DNA of 45,743 nucleotides from Virgibacillus halodenitrificans JCM 12304 (GTDB taxonomy: Bacteria; Bacillota; Bacilli; Bacillales; Amphibacillaceae), in the NCBI RefSeq assembly GCF_001310895.1, contig NZ_BAZS01000032.1, forward strand, positions 1 to 45,743. The letters are read 5' to 3'. The translations under genes and the position numbers were made by a program. The notes under the pieces were generated by a model, which worked only from the letters and a program-made list of their open reading frames with translations, had not been told where the DNA came from and ran no database searches. Shown piece by piece: positions 8,926-16,945 of this stretch (the stretch's first letter is position 1; each line of letters begins with the position of its first letter).

Positions 8926-9531
8926 ATGTCGGAAGAAGTAAAAACTACCGGTCCATTAGAATACAGAACAAATGAAGGTCAAATGACTATTCTCGGTTTC
9001 TGGATTTTTCTTGGAGCTGAGGTCGTCTTGTTTTCTACCTTATTTGCAACCTATGCAGTACTATTTGGCCGTACTGCGGATGCTCCGACACCTGCCGAAC
9101 TGTTTGAGCCAGGCACCGTTTTAATCATGACCTTTTTATTGCTTACAAGTAGCTTTACATGTGGTTTAGCTGTCCATGAAATGCGAAGAGGTTCTGTGAA
9201 AGGTCTAACTAGGTGGATGTTAGTTACACTTGTGCTTGGGTTAGGATTTCTTGGTTTTGAAATCTATGAATTTATTCATTATGCACATGAAGGTGCTACA
9301 ATACAGTCCAGTGCCTACTGGTCAGGCTTCTTTATTTTAGCTGGTACCCATGGTTTACACGTTACACTTGGTATTGGCTGGGCATTCGCGTTACTGCATC
9401 AAATTTCAAAACGAGGTATAACAAACGTAACAAGCCGTAAATTCTTTATCATCAGTTTATATTGGCACTTCTTGGATGTTATTTGGATCTTCATTTTTAC
9501 AAGTGTCTATTTAATAGGGATGGTGTTATAG
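8926..9531 (+). CDS. qoxC: Cytochrome aa3 quinol oxidase subunit III
   Basis: A 201-residue membrane protein with five predicted helices of the COX3 family (GFWIFLGAEVVLFSTLFATY near the N terminus, GTHGLHVTLGIGW in the middle, WHFLDVIWIF at the end). An open frame extends 16 codons upstream inside qoxB. The ATG at 8926 is the better start: it is preceded by AAGGGGG, and the length then matches known QoxC of about 204. It stabilises subunit I and has no metal centre. Third gene of the operon. Confidence 0.95.
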   Translation: MSEEVKTTGPLEYRTNEGQMTILGFWIFLGAEVVLFSTLFATYAVLFGRTADAPTPAELFEPGTVLIMTFLLLTSSFTCGLAVHEMRRGSVKGLTRWMLVTLVLGLGFLGFEIYEFIHYAHEGATIQSSAYWSGFFILAGTHGLHVTLGIGWAFALLHQISKRGITNVTSRKFFIISLYWHFLDVIWIFIFTSVYLIGMVL

Positions 9532-9532
9532 T

Positions 9533-9901
9533 ATGGCAAACAGTAAGAAACGAATACCAACCAACCATATTGTCGGTTTCCTTTTATCACTAGTTATGAC
9601 CATTGTCGCTGCATGGGCAGCATTGCAGTCTGACTTACCAGTAATGTGGATTATAATTGGAATTATGGCACTTGCGGTTCTCCAAGCCGGCGTCCAATTA
9701 TTCATGTTTATGCATGTTACCGAATCAGCAAGCGGGAATGGCCATGTACCATGGAATATGATGTTCCACGGCTTTGCGCTTGCAGCAATTGTCGTAGCAG
9801 GTTCCCTATTCACGATGTCATTTGGGTTTAGTCATGACCATGGGGATAACGGGGGCAATGAGCAACATCATGAACAACATCAAGAGGAATCAGGATATTA
9901 G
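9533..9901 (+). CDS. qoxD: Cytochrome aa3 quinol oxidase subunit IV
   Basis: A 122-residue subunit with three hydrophobic helices (COX4-type, including VGFLLSLVMTIVAAW and QLFMFMHV). The ATG lies one base after the qoxC stop. The C-terminal 20 residues are rich in His, Asp, Glu and Gln (a tail of the type HDHGDNGGNEQHHEQHQE), possibly able to bind metal; this tail is a visible feature with no known role. Fourth gene of the operon. Confidence 0.93.
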   Translation: MANSKKRIPTNHIVGFLLSLVMTIVAAWAALQSDLPVMWIIIGIMALAVLQAGVQLFMFMHVTESASGNGHVPWNMMFHGFALAAIVVAGSLFTMSFGFSHDHGDNGGNEQHHEQHQEESGY

Positions 9902-9926
9902 TATAAAGACGAAGGAGAAGGAAGTA

Positions 9927-10130
9927 ATGAAAACAGAACTCGAAAGCGTACAAAAAAATACGTGGAAGCCAATGTTTTTATTTATTGCCTGTATCATTCT
10001 TACAGCCTTTTCCCTGGGTGGCTTTCTTTATTCCTCTTATGAGCCAAAGTTTATACTTTTAATAATTACTGTGCTTGCATTTATTCAAGCAATGTTTCAG
10101 CTATTTAAAATGCAACCAAGTCATGAATAA
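9927..10130 (+). CDS. Small two-helix membrane protein, fifth gene of the qox operon
   Basis: A 67-residue protein starting at the ATG at 9927 (GGAGAAGGAAG box upstream, 25 bases after the qoxD stop) and ending at the operon terminator. It has two membrane helices, about residues 14-37 and 42-58, the second reading LLIITVLAFIQAMFQLF. The helix pattern resembles the second half of COX4-type subunits such as QoxD and CtaF, so an extra small oxidase subunit or assembly factor is likely. The classical qox operon has only four genes. A longer frame from 9822 overlaps qoxD and is less likely to be used. Confidence 0.75.
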   Translation: MKTELESVQKNTWKPMFLFIACIILTAFSLGGFLYSSYEPKFILLIITVLAFIQAMFQLFKMQPSHE

Positions 10131-10133
10131 AAA

Positions 10134-10176
10134 AACGCGCTTGCTTCAACCTGATTACAGGTTCGGCAAGCGCGTT
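10134..10176. terminator. Bidirectional terminator between qox operon and small membrane gene
   Basis: An eleven-base perfect stem, AACGCGCTTGC pairing with GCAAGCGCGTT, follows the stop of the last qox-operon gene. It has A-rich and T-rich flanks on the two sides and also lies just after the convergent gene at 10189-10458. Confidence 0.85.
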
Positions 10177-10188
10177 ATATTTATTAGA

Positions 10189-10458
10189 TTAATTTTCCTG
10201 TAGTGTAGCAGGTTTTTCTTCCACCAAAGCGATAATGAACATGATCCAAGCAACATGAGCACCAATAAGACTTCCGTAGAACATCATCCAAGAAATTGAA
10301 AAAACTCCAGGTGCGGTAAAAAACATAATTTGAAAACTGTACAACCACATACCGACGAGCAGCACGGATTGAACTACCGCAAATACCGGCCTCTTTAGTT
10401 GAATTAATAGAAATGGCGTAATTGTTGCCAATAACAAGAACATTGCAGTAACACCCAT
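10189..10458 (-). CDS. Small membrane protein of unknown function
   Basis: An 89-residue, very hydrophobic protein with three probable membrane helices (about 1-18, 24-48 and 53-78) and a short hydrophilic end. AAAGGAG lies before the ATG. It faces the qox operon across a shared terminator and is divergent from the heme O synthase gene, so a link to terminal oxidase assembly is possible, but only by position. I do not recognise the family. Confidence 0.7.
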   Translation of the reverse strand: MGVTAMFLLLATITPFLLIQLKRPVFAVVQSVLLVGMWLYSFQIMFFTAPGVFSISWMMFYGSLIGAHVAWIMFIIALVEEKPATLQEN

Positions 10459-10747
10459 TTATCTCAGCTCCTTTGGTTGTTTTTTTGAAAACGATTTCTC
10501 TTATAAAACTATTGTAACAAATAATTCCTATTTTGGACACAAAATGTACACATTTATTTTAAATTTATTTATTATTTTCCCTCTGATAAAATTACAAAAC
10601 ATATAGTGGTAGAAAAAGCTGTTAATTATTGAAAAACTGTCACATGATAAAATCCTCGACTTGTCTTATAATAGTACAAGGAGACATATTGTTACCAGTT
10701 GGTTTTAGCCAACGATTAACCTGTTAAGGAAAAGGAAGATAGATATA

Positions 10748-11656
10748 ATGAACAAAAAAATGGGAGCAAAGCATAAATCAGTTGATATTTTATCAAAGAC
10801 TGTAAAAACGGGAATTATACGATCCAATTTAATACCCATGTTTGCCGGTCTTACTTTAGCGATGTATACGTACCAATTCGGCATCATGGAAAAGCTCCCT
10901 GATATACTATTTGCGATAGTAGGCTCTGCGTTTGTCATCGCAGCAGCTGGAGCATTCAATAATCTGTATGACAGAGATATTGACGCTGTTATGGAAAGAA
11001 CGAAAAGCCGTCCAACCGTCACTGGTGATATTAACTTCCATACTGTCCTGTGGCTGGCTATCATATTAAGTATTACGGGGATCGGTTTATTAAGCTTAAC
11101 TACTTGGCTTGCTGCATTACTCGGGTTTTTGGGGCTGTTCTTTTATGTTGTACCATATACGATGTGGACGAAAAGGAGAACAGTGTATAACACAGAGGTA
11201 GGGAGTATCTCCGGAGCCATGCCTCCACTAATTGGCTGGGCAGCAATATATCCTGATATTAGTCATCCAGCCGTCCTGGGATTGTTTGTTGTTATGATTA
11301 TTTGGCAAATGCCGCATTTTTACGCGATTGCGATTCGAAACCACAAACAATATGAGGCAGCAAAGGTTCCCATGCTACCTGTAGTAAAAGGAATTAGAAG
11401 AACATATCTGCAAACAAATGTTTACTTGATCATCATGATTGCGATAAGTTTCCTTTTTGGTACATTGAGCTTAGGCTTAATGCTTGTTGCCCTATTGTTA
11501 AGTTCAGGATGGCTCATTTTAAGCATTACCCAATATCACAGAGCAAGCTCTGAAAAGTGGGCGATCTCTCTATTTGTATATTCGCTTATTCATATGACAG
11601 TATTATTTTCAACTGTCATTATTTATTCGCTGATGGGGATTATTTTTAACTTATAG
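10748..11656 (+). CDS. ctaB: Protoheme IX farnesyltransferase (heme O synthase)
   Basis: A 302-residue UbiA-superfamily prenyltransferase with about nine membrane helices. The first Asp-rich motif NNLYDRDIDAVMERTKSRP and second-half motifs such as WQMPHFYAIAIRNHKQYEAA are those of CtaB/CyoE. It adds a farnesyl group to heme B to make heme O, the precursor of the heme A needed by the aa3 oxidase encoded just upstream. It may be a second, oxidase-linked copy (B. subtilis has CtaB and CtaO). A hairpin terminator follows. Confidence 0.93.
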   Translation: MNKKMGAKHKSVDILSKTVKTGIIRSNLIPMFAGLTLAMYTYQFGIMEKLPDILFAIVGSAFVIAAAGAFNNLYDRDIDAVMERTKSRPTVTGDINFHTVLWLAIILSITGIGLLSLTTWLAALLGFLGLFFYVVPYTMWTKRRTVYNTEVGSISGAMPPLIGWAAIYPDISHPAVLGLFVVMIIWQMPHFYAIAIRNHKQYEAAKVPMLPVVKGIRRTYLQTNVYLIIMIAISFLFGTLSLGLMLVALLLSSGWLILSITQYHRASSEKWAISLFVYSLIHMTVLFSTVIIYSLMGIIFNL

Positions 11657-11680
11657 TTGGTGCATGAAAGCTGGTATTAC

Positions 11681-11709
11681 AAAAGAGGCTCGGTTGATGA
11701 GCCTCTTTT
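11681..11709 (+). terminator. Terminator after the farnesyltransferase gene
   Basis: AAAAGAGGCTC and GAGCCTCTTTT form a perfect eleven-base stem with a short loop, followed by a T-rich tract. Confidence 0.85.
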
Positions 11710-11823
11710 GTATTGTTCTAATATGAAGCTTGATTCAGGCATTTGTATTAAGCATCGGATATGTATTATAATGAGCAAATAAAATAGTGACATAATACCC
11801 CGGTGTAGGAAGGAGAAATCACA

Positions 11824-12096
11824 ATGCTAAATTGCTCCTGGTGCAATAAAAAGATCGGTGAAAATGACCCGTTAAGCGCAATCGATATTAAGTTTCAGAA
11901 AGGAATGGACTTCTCTGATCGGGAAGGTGAAATTATTCCTGTATATCTGAAATCAGCAGATAAAAATGTTTCAATGATTGTAACCACATCAGATTCTCTT
12001 GCAAAGAAAAAAGGACAAGATGGCTTATTTCCTGTATGTAGTGATATTTGTGGAATAAATCTAAAAGAAGCTTTGAATGCGGATTTGGGAAAGTAA
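11824..12096 (+). CDS. Small zinc-ribbon-like protein, unknown function
   Basis: A 90-residue cytoplasmic protein. An N-terminal CSWC knuckle (residues 4-7) and a later CSDIC (about 72-76) could make a four-cysteine zinc site. The middle is charged and without membrane segments. AAGGAGAA precedes the ATG. It stands alone between two terminators. I do not recognise a named family, and the zinc-binding reading is inference from the cysteine spacing. Confidence 0.65.
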   Translation: MLNCSWCNKKIGENDPLSAIDIKFQKGMDFSDREGEIIPVYLKSADKNVSMIVTTSDSLAKKKGQDGLFPVCSDICGINLKEALNADLGK

Positions 12097-12172
12097 TTAT
12101 AAGATAGTGCCATCTAGAAAGGTATTGAATTATTCTCGTACTTTTTTGAGAAACATGAAATCTAAGTATAGC

Positions 12173-12207
12173 AAAAGAGCCTTACCCAATTGTGATAAGG
12201 CTCTTTT
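12173..12207. terminator. Bidirectional terminator between convergent genes
   Basis: AAAAGAGCCTTA pairs with TAAGGCTCTTTT around an eleven-base loop, between the zinc-ribbon gene and the convergent UvrA-like gene. Confidence 0.85.
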
Positions 12208-12250
12208 ATTTAAAAATTTATTTATTAAAAGAAAGTGAGCCATTAAATAA

Positions 12251-14521
12251 TTAGTTATTAGTGGCCTCTTTTAACCACTTTGCTGTTGGTGTGTTTGCTT
12301 GTAGCATATGTGTCGGCGTTCCTTCGAACAGAACATATCCACCTTCCTTGCCTCCTGCTGGTCCCATTTCAATAAGCCAATCACTTGCCGCAAGAAAATC
12401 CAAATTATGCTCAATAATGATAACAGAATTCCCTTTGTGCACAAGATTATGAAAAACATCTAAAAGCTTGTCATTATCTTGAGTGTGAAGTCCTAATGAC
12501 GGTTCGTCCAGCAAATAGATCTGCCCCTCTTTTTTTAGTTGACTGGCCAGTTTAAGTCGCTGTACTTCTCCACCACTTAGAGAGCTTGTTGTCTGTCCTA
12601 GCGTCAAATACTCTAGCCCTACATCTTTTAATGTATTTACCTTTTTTACGATCTTTGGCAATGTAAAATAGTGATTTGTTTCATCTATCGTAAGATCCAA
12701 AACCTCTACTATATTCTTCCCTTGGTATTGATAAGATAAAGCTTCTTCCGAATACCTTGTGCCTCCACAAGCTTCACAAGTAACAGTTACCGGGTCTGCA
12801 AAAGCTACGTCTGGAGTGGTCACTCCCTTTCCATCACAATAAGGGCATGCTCCTAAGGAATTAAAGCTAAATAATCCAGCTGGCTGTCCTGTTTCCTTCG
12901 CAAAAATTGAACGGATATCATCCATAATTCCCATATAAGTAGCAAGTGTCGAACGGCTGGATGTTCCGATACTCCCTTGGCTTACCGCTATGGTGTCGGG
13001 GTACTTTTCTTTGAATGCCTGAAACATTAAGGAGCTTTTTCCTGAACCTGAAACTCCACATACAGAGACTAAGACATTTTTAGGTATCTCCACACTTATA
13101 TCTTTCAAGTTATTATCAGTCGCTTTTGTTATAGTAAAATATGCTTCCGCTTCTCTTGGATTTTTATTTACCACTGGTTTATGAGACAGGTCCGTAATAG
13201 CAGAAGCTTTATTTAGCCCTTCCAGTTCACCTTGATATACTATTTCACCACCATGCACCCCCGCTCCCGGGCCCATCTCGATTATTTCATCTGCTGCGTT
13301 TATGACAGTGAGATTATGTTCGATAATAACTACGGTATTATGATTATCACGCAATGTTTTAAGCATGTAGATCAATTTATCTATTTCTTCTGGATGAAGA
13401 CCAGCACTAGGTTCGTCGAAAATGTACGTCATATTGTTTAGACTGCTACCCAGATGACGAGCAATTTTCACCCGTTGTGCTTCCCCACCTGAAAGAGTCC
13501 CCATCTTTCTAGCCAGACTCAAATACCCTAATCCTAACTCAACCAGTTGCTGTACACTGGGAATTGCCTGCTGTGCGATCGATCTGCCAATCGGGTCTGT
13601 TATTTTAGACAACTCTACAAGTAATTCTGTCAATTCCAATTGATCATATTCTGCAATATTAAATCCATTTATTTTACATTCCAGAACTTTAGGATTTAGG
13701 CCTGAACCTTCACAAACAGGACATAATGTATGCGTGGATACAGCTAAAACATCATCCTGAGATGTTTGTTTTAACTTTGAGACATCCCTGTTAATGTAAA
13801 GTCGTGCAAACCTAGGTAGTAATCCATCCCACTCATGATCATGAGGACCGTCTTTCGTATGGAAAGGCGCAAAGACCCGTTCTCCTTCCGGTGGTCCATA
13901 AATGAATAAGTCAAACATTTCTTTTGGATAATCCTTTATCGGTATGTCAGGATTAAATAATCCACCAGTGATCATCCATCTGCCTTGCCATCCTGAAGGA
14001 GATAGTGGTTTAAATCTTACTGCATACTCTCGAAGTGATTTATCTAAATCGACAAGCTTATTTAAATCAGGAGCAATAACCTCGCCATACCCATTACATT
14101 CAGGACATTTGCCAAAAGAACTCTGACTCGAAAAGTCGGTAGCTGTACCTATAGGCGGACTGCCAATTCGAGAGAACAATAGCCGAATCAATGGATGGAT
14201 GTCCATATAGGTCCCAACTGTCGAGCGAGAATTACTGCCAACAGCTTTTTGTTCTACTACTACGACTGGACTCAAATGCTGCATCAGATCAGCATGAGGT
14301 CTTTCATATCTCGGCATCTGGTTTCTGACATAGAGAGGATAATTCAACGTCATTTGTCTTCTGCTTTCCGTCGCCAATGTATCAAAAACAACTGAGCTTT
14401 TTCCTGAACCTGAAATACCAGTAAATACATTTATTTTCTCTTTAGGTATATTGATGTCTATGTTTTTTAAATTATTTTCTTGAAGTCCTTTTAAAATAAT
14501 TTCATCCTTATTTTTCGCCAC
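12251..14521 (-). CDS. UvrA-like ABC ATPase (short UvrA paralogue)
   Basis: A 756-residue protein with two ABC ATPase halves. Walker A is GISGSGKSS (about 35) and GVSGSGKSS (about 490); the signatures are LSGGEAQR and LSGGEVQR; each half has Walker B with DEPSAGLHP or DEPSLGLH. Zinc modules remain (CPECNGYG, CPVCEGSG, CPYCDGKG, CEACGG). It is about 180 residues shorter than housekeeping UvrA (about 940); the missing part corresponds to the UvrB-binding and insertion regions. Such paralogues occur near drug-resistance or DNA-damage genes and may act without UvrBC. The true uvrA is expected beside uvrB elsewhere. Confidence 0.85.
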   Translation of the reverse strand: MAKNKDEIILKGLQENNLKNIDINIPKEKINVFTGISGSGKSSVVFDTLATESRRQMTLNYPLYVRNQMPRYERPHADLMQHLSPVVVVEQKAVGSNSRSTVGTYMDIHPLIRLLFSRIGSPPIGTATDFSSQSSFGKCPECNGYGEVIAPDLNKLVDLDKSLREYAVRFKPLSPSGWQGRWMITGGLFNPDIPIKDYPKEMFDLFIYGPPEGERVFAPFHTKDGPHDHEWDGLLPRFARLYINRDVSKLKQTSQDDVLAVSTHTLCPVCEGSGLNPKVLECKINGFNIAEYDQLELTELLVELSKITDPIGRSIAQQAIPSVQQLVELGLGYLSLARKMGTLSGGEAQRVKIARHLGSSLNNMTYIFDEPSAGLHPEEIDKLIYMLKTLRDNHNTVVIIEHNLTVINAADEIIEMGPGAGVHGGEIVYQGELEGLNKASAITDLSHKPVVNKNPREAEAYFTITKATDNNLKDISVEIPKNVLVSVCGVSGSGKSSLMFQAFKEKYPDTIAVSQGSIGTSSRSTLATYMGIMDDIRSIFAKETGQPAGLFSFNSLGACPYCDGKGVTTPDVAFADPVTVTCEACGGTRYSEEALSYQYQGKNIVEVLDLTIDETNHYFTLPKIVKKVNTLKDVGLEYLTLGQTTSSLSGGEVQRLKLASQLKKEGQIYLLDEPSLGLHTQDNDKLLDVFHNLVHKGNSVIIIEHNLDFLAASDWLIEMGPAGGKEGGYVLFEGTPTHMLQANTPTAKWLKEATNN

Positions 14522-14679
14522 TATTTATCCTCCGTTTTCTAGGTATATGTTTCACTATAGAGTAGTTCCCTGTTTTGTGGTTGTGTACACTGGGTGGTGT
14601 AGGTAGTTTTTTTTGTGGAGTTTGTTAAATTTCTTGTTTGTTGGAAATATTGTAACTGTAAAAAATGAAGTTTGCTTTA

Positions 14680-14711
14680 AAAAGCCTATCTCCTCTTGGA
14701 AATAGACTTTT
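14680..14711 (-). terminator. Terminator attached to the decayed rlmCD-like 3' end (copy A)
   Basis: On the minus strand AAAAGTCTAT pairs with ATAGGCTTTT (one mismatch). It sits a few bases past the relic stop codon and shares the AAAAGTCTA...TAGGCT pattern with the true rlmCD terminator at 27320-27353. Confidence 0.6.
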
Positions 14712-14715
14712 CTTG

Positions 14716-14790
14716 TTATCTTAATACTAATTTTGTTACACACTCCACATGTCCAGAGTGTATGTGGCAATACATGGGGTGCTAATAAAG
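14716..14790 (-). repeat. Relic of an rlmCD-type gene 3' end (copy A)
   Basis: The minus strand reads HVECVTKLVLR then stop (TAA at 14716-14718), matching the rlmCD C terminus HVECVVRLELK at 27359. The shared plus-strand core is ACACACTCCACATG. The bases further into the gene (TGTGGCAATACATGGGG) are nearly identical to those at 17965-17985. No upstream coding sequence remains. It marks the left border of the accessory island. Confidence 0.6.
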
Positions 14791-14957
14791 TGTACTTTCA
14801 AGATAACATCAGAGAATAAATGCTTGTTTTATTATTCTTTTTATGAAGATTGAATAACTGGTTTTAAACCGCCTTACTTTTCTGTTTCATTATTACCGAA
14901 AGATATCCCCCTTAGTATAATATATATAAAATTCGTTATTAAAAAGATAATCTTTTT

Positions 14958-15399
14958 CTACAAAGATATACTTGTTTCCCCTTGTTTTAAAAAACCTGTA
15001 ACCAAGAAAGAAACAGATTGATAAATTAGTTTTTCCTTTTTCACTAAAAACATTTCTCCCTTTATCTTTTCAAAGGCGAACTTCGTATTGTTATACAGAA
15101 AATGGATATCGAGAAATAATTCAGATATTCCATATCGATGGTTTATGTTACTTATAATCTTAGAAACTTCGTCCCTACCATTTACATAATTATGGATATA
15201 GGTTAAATTTTAAATATAAGGAAACCTATTCCAATTAAGTTAAATAAATGATAAATAAAAAGGTGAGGCTATCGGTAATTATCAAATGTAAATATTTAAA
15301 GAACTTTGAAATACCTTCAATAATTTCTGGATTGCCTGGATATTCATTCCTAAAATGATTTTGAATAAACCATATTCTGTTTATGAAACTTCTGGGAAC
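14958..15399 (-). pseudogene. Decayed gene fragment of unknown family
   Basis: Two adjacent open stretches on the minus strand in different frames look like one broken protein. The first, 15235-15399, reads VPRSFINRIWFIQNHFRNEY and on through NPEIIEGISKFF. The second, 14958-15209, includes VNGRDEVSKIISNINHRYG, FLDIHFLYNNTKFAFEKIKG and LIYQSVSFLVTGFL. Neither has a start codon at its front. The composition is protein-like rather than random. The break between them (about 15210-15240) implies a frameshift, and the 5' part is missing where the ATPase module begins. The rest of the 14522-15421 gap contains only copy A and its terminator. Confidence 0.4.
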
Positions 15400-15421
15400 T
15401 TATTAGAAAGGAGAAGATTAG

Positions 15422-16927
15422 ATGGATTTTGAAGTCCTAGACCCAGACACAAGACCAACATATCGACAGCCAGATACAATATTTTTAATTAGAGACCGTT
15501 GGGACGACTGGTTTGAATTCGAAACTCAATATCATATGTCTTATTATAACGAGGAGGGTGATTTAACTTTTATTGGTAACGTTAAAATTGGTGAGTTCAA
15601 TATGGAATCTGGACAAAGAAGACCTAATATAGAAAACTCTTTTGAAGCATTAAATGATTGTTTCTTCTCTCTAGGTCAAGAAGAAGAATATTATCAGAAC
15701 TTAAATAAAATTGGTGAAGAATTCAGATACCAAGTTCTAACACGCTTAAAAGATGTAGCTTTGAATCAGGAACTTTTCCGTAAGGCAGCAGCTGAAAGAG
15801 TAATGGACCTTTCTTTGATGAGGGGTATAGCTAAATCTTCAGTAAAAGGAAGACTAAGAAAGTTAGCTAACGGAGATGCAAGTCTCACACATTATAGTTT
15901 TATTTATAAGAACCCTAATACCGATATAGAAGTGTCATTTGAAGTACACCCTAATTCCAAACCTCCCACTAATATTCACTCAATAATAGGAAGAAATGGC
16001 GTGGGAAAAACCCATTTATTGAATAATATGATACGCTCTATTTTATACAATAAAAATAATTTCGGAAGATTTACATCGTACGAAGATTTACCGATTGAAG
16101 AACTATTTGCGAATTTAGTATTTGTTTCTTTTAGTGCTTTTGATTCAAAACCTCCTGTTTTAAGTTCAGAAACAAAAGAATTTCCAATTAATTATTCATA
16201 CATAGGTTTAAAGGAAGAAGTGGATACAAATAAAGAAGGCTCCTTTAGAACAAAAAGCACAAATAAATTAACTGAAGAGTTTGTTGTAAGTCTGCTTAAT
16301 TGCATAAACAGCGCAAAAAGGACGAGGTGGCAAGAAGCTGTACAGATGCTAGAATCTGATCCTGTTTTTAATGGGTTAGGTATTACACAAATACCTTATA
16401 TAACTGATGATATAGAACTGATCAAGTATGCTAACAAATTATTTGATAAAAAATTGAGTTCGGGACATAAAATTGTTCTTTTAACAATTACTAAATTAGT
16501 TGAAAAAGTTGAAGAAAAAAGTTTAGTGATTTTAGACGAACCTGAAGCACACCTTCATCCTCCCCTCTTATCCGCATTTGTTAGATCTTTATCAAATTTG
16601 CTCATTAAAAGAAATGGTGTCGCAATTACAGCAACACATTCACCTGTAATTCTTCAAGAGATACCTTACAGTTGCGCGTGGAAAATTAGGAGAGTTGGAG
16701 AAGTTGTTGTTACAGAGAGACTCGAAATTGAATCATTTGGTGAAAATATTGGATCATTAACTAGGGAAGTTTTCGGGTTAGAAGTAATCAATTCAGGTTT
16801 CCATAAAATGTTATTGGAAGCAGTTCTAGAATATCGCGATTATGATAAAGTGGTAGAACACTTTAACGGAGAGCTAGGGAAAGAAGCTTTGTTTATTATA
16901 CAATCTTTATTAATTAACTTAGAGTAG
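15422..16927 (+). CDS. ptuA: Septu-like AAA/ABC-type ATPase (PtuA-like)
   Basis: A 501-residue ATPase. Residues 1-185 are an N-terminal region without a motif I know (rich in aromatic and acidic residues early, basic and helical later). Walker A GRNGVGKT is at about 190; Walker B LVILDEPEAHLHPP is near 368, followed by the switch histidine in TATHSPVI. This OLD/SMC-like ATPase head followed 19 bp later by an HNH nuclease gene is the arrangement of Septu defence (PtuA-PtuB). Known Septu ATPases bind the nuclease and hold it inactive until phage infection. AGGAG precedes the ATG. The operon is flanked by rlmCD-like relics. Confidence 0.7.
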   Translation: MDFEVLDPDTRPTYRQPDTIFLIRDRWDDWFEFETQYHMSYYNEEGDLTFIGNVKIGEFNMESGQRRPNIENSFEALNDCFFSLGQEEEYYQNLNKIGEEFRYQVLTRLKDVALNQELFRKAAAERVMDLSLMRGIAKSSVKGRLRKLANGDASLTHYSFIYKNPNTDIEVSFEVHPNSKPPTNIHSIIGRNGVGKTHLLNNMIRSILYNKNNFGRFTSYEDLPIEELFANLVFVSFSAFDSKPPVLSSETKEFPINYSYIGLKEEVDTNKEGSFRTKSTNKLTEEFVVSLLNCINSAKRTRWQEAVQMLESDPVFNGLGITQIPYITDDIELIKYANKLFDKKLSSGHKIVLLTITKLVEKVEEKSLVILDEPEAHLHPPLLSAFVRSLSNLLIKRNGVAITATHSPVILQEIPYSCAWKIRRVGEVVVTERLEIESFGENIGSLTREVFGLEVINSGFHKMLLEAVLEYRDYDKVVEHFNGELGKEALFIIQSLLINLE

Positions 16928-16945
16928 AGGGAGAGAAAATAATTT

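Noticed and set aside
9822-9926. Longer start for the fifth qox gene
   Set aside because: It would overlap qoxD by 80 bases and lacks a ribosome-binding site; the ATG at 9927 has one.
14555-14770. 71-codon minus-strand frame
   Set aside because: It runs through the rlmCD-like relic and its terminator in the wrong frame; the relic reading with HVECV is the better explanation.
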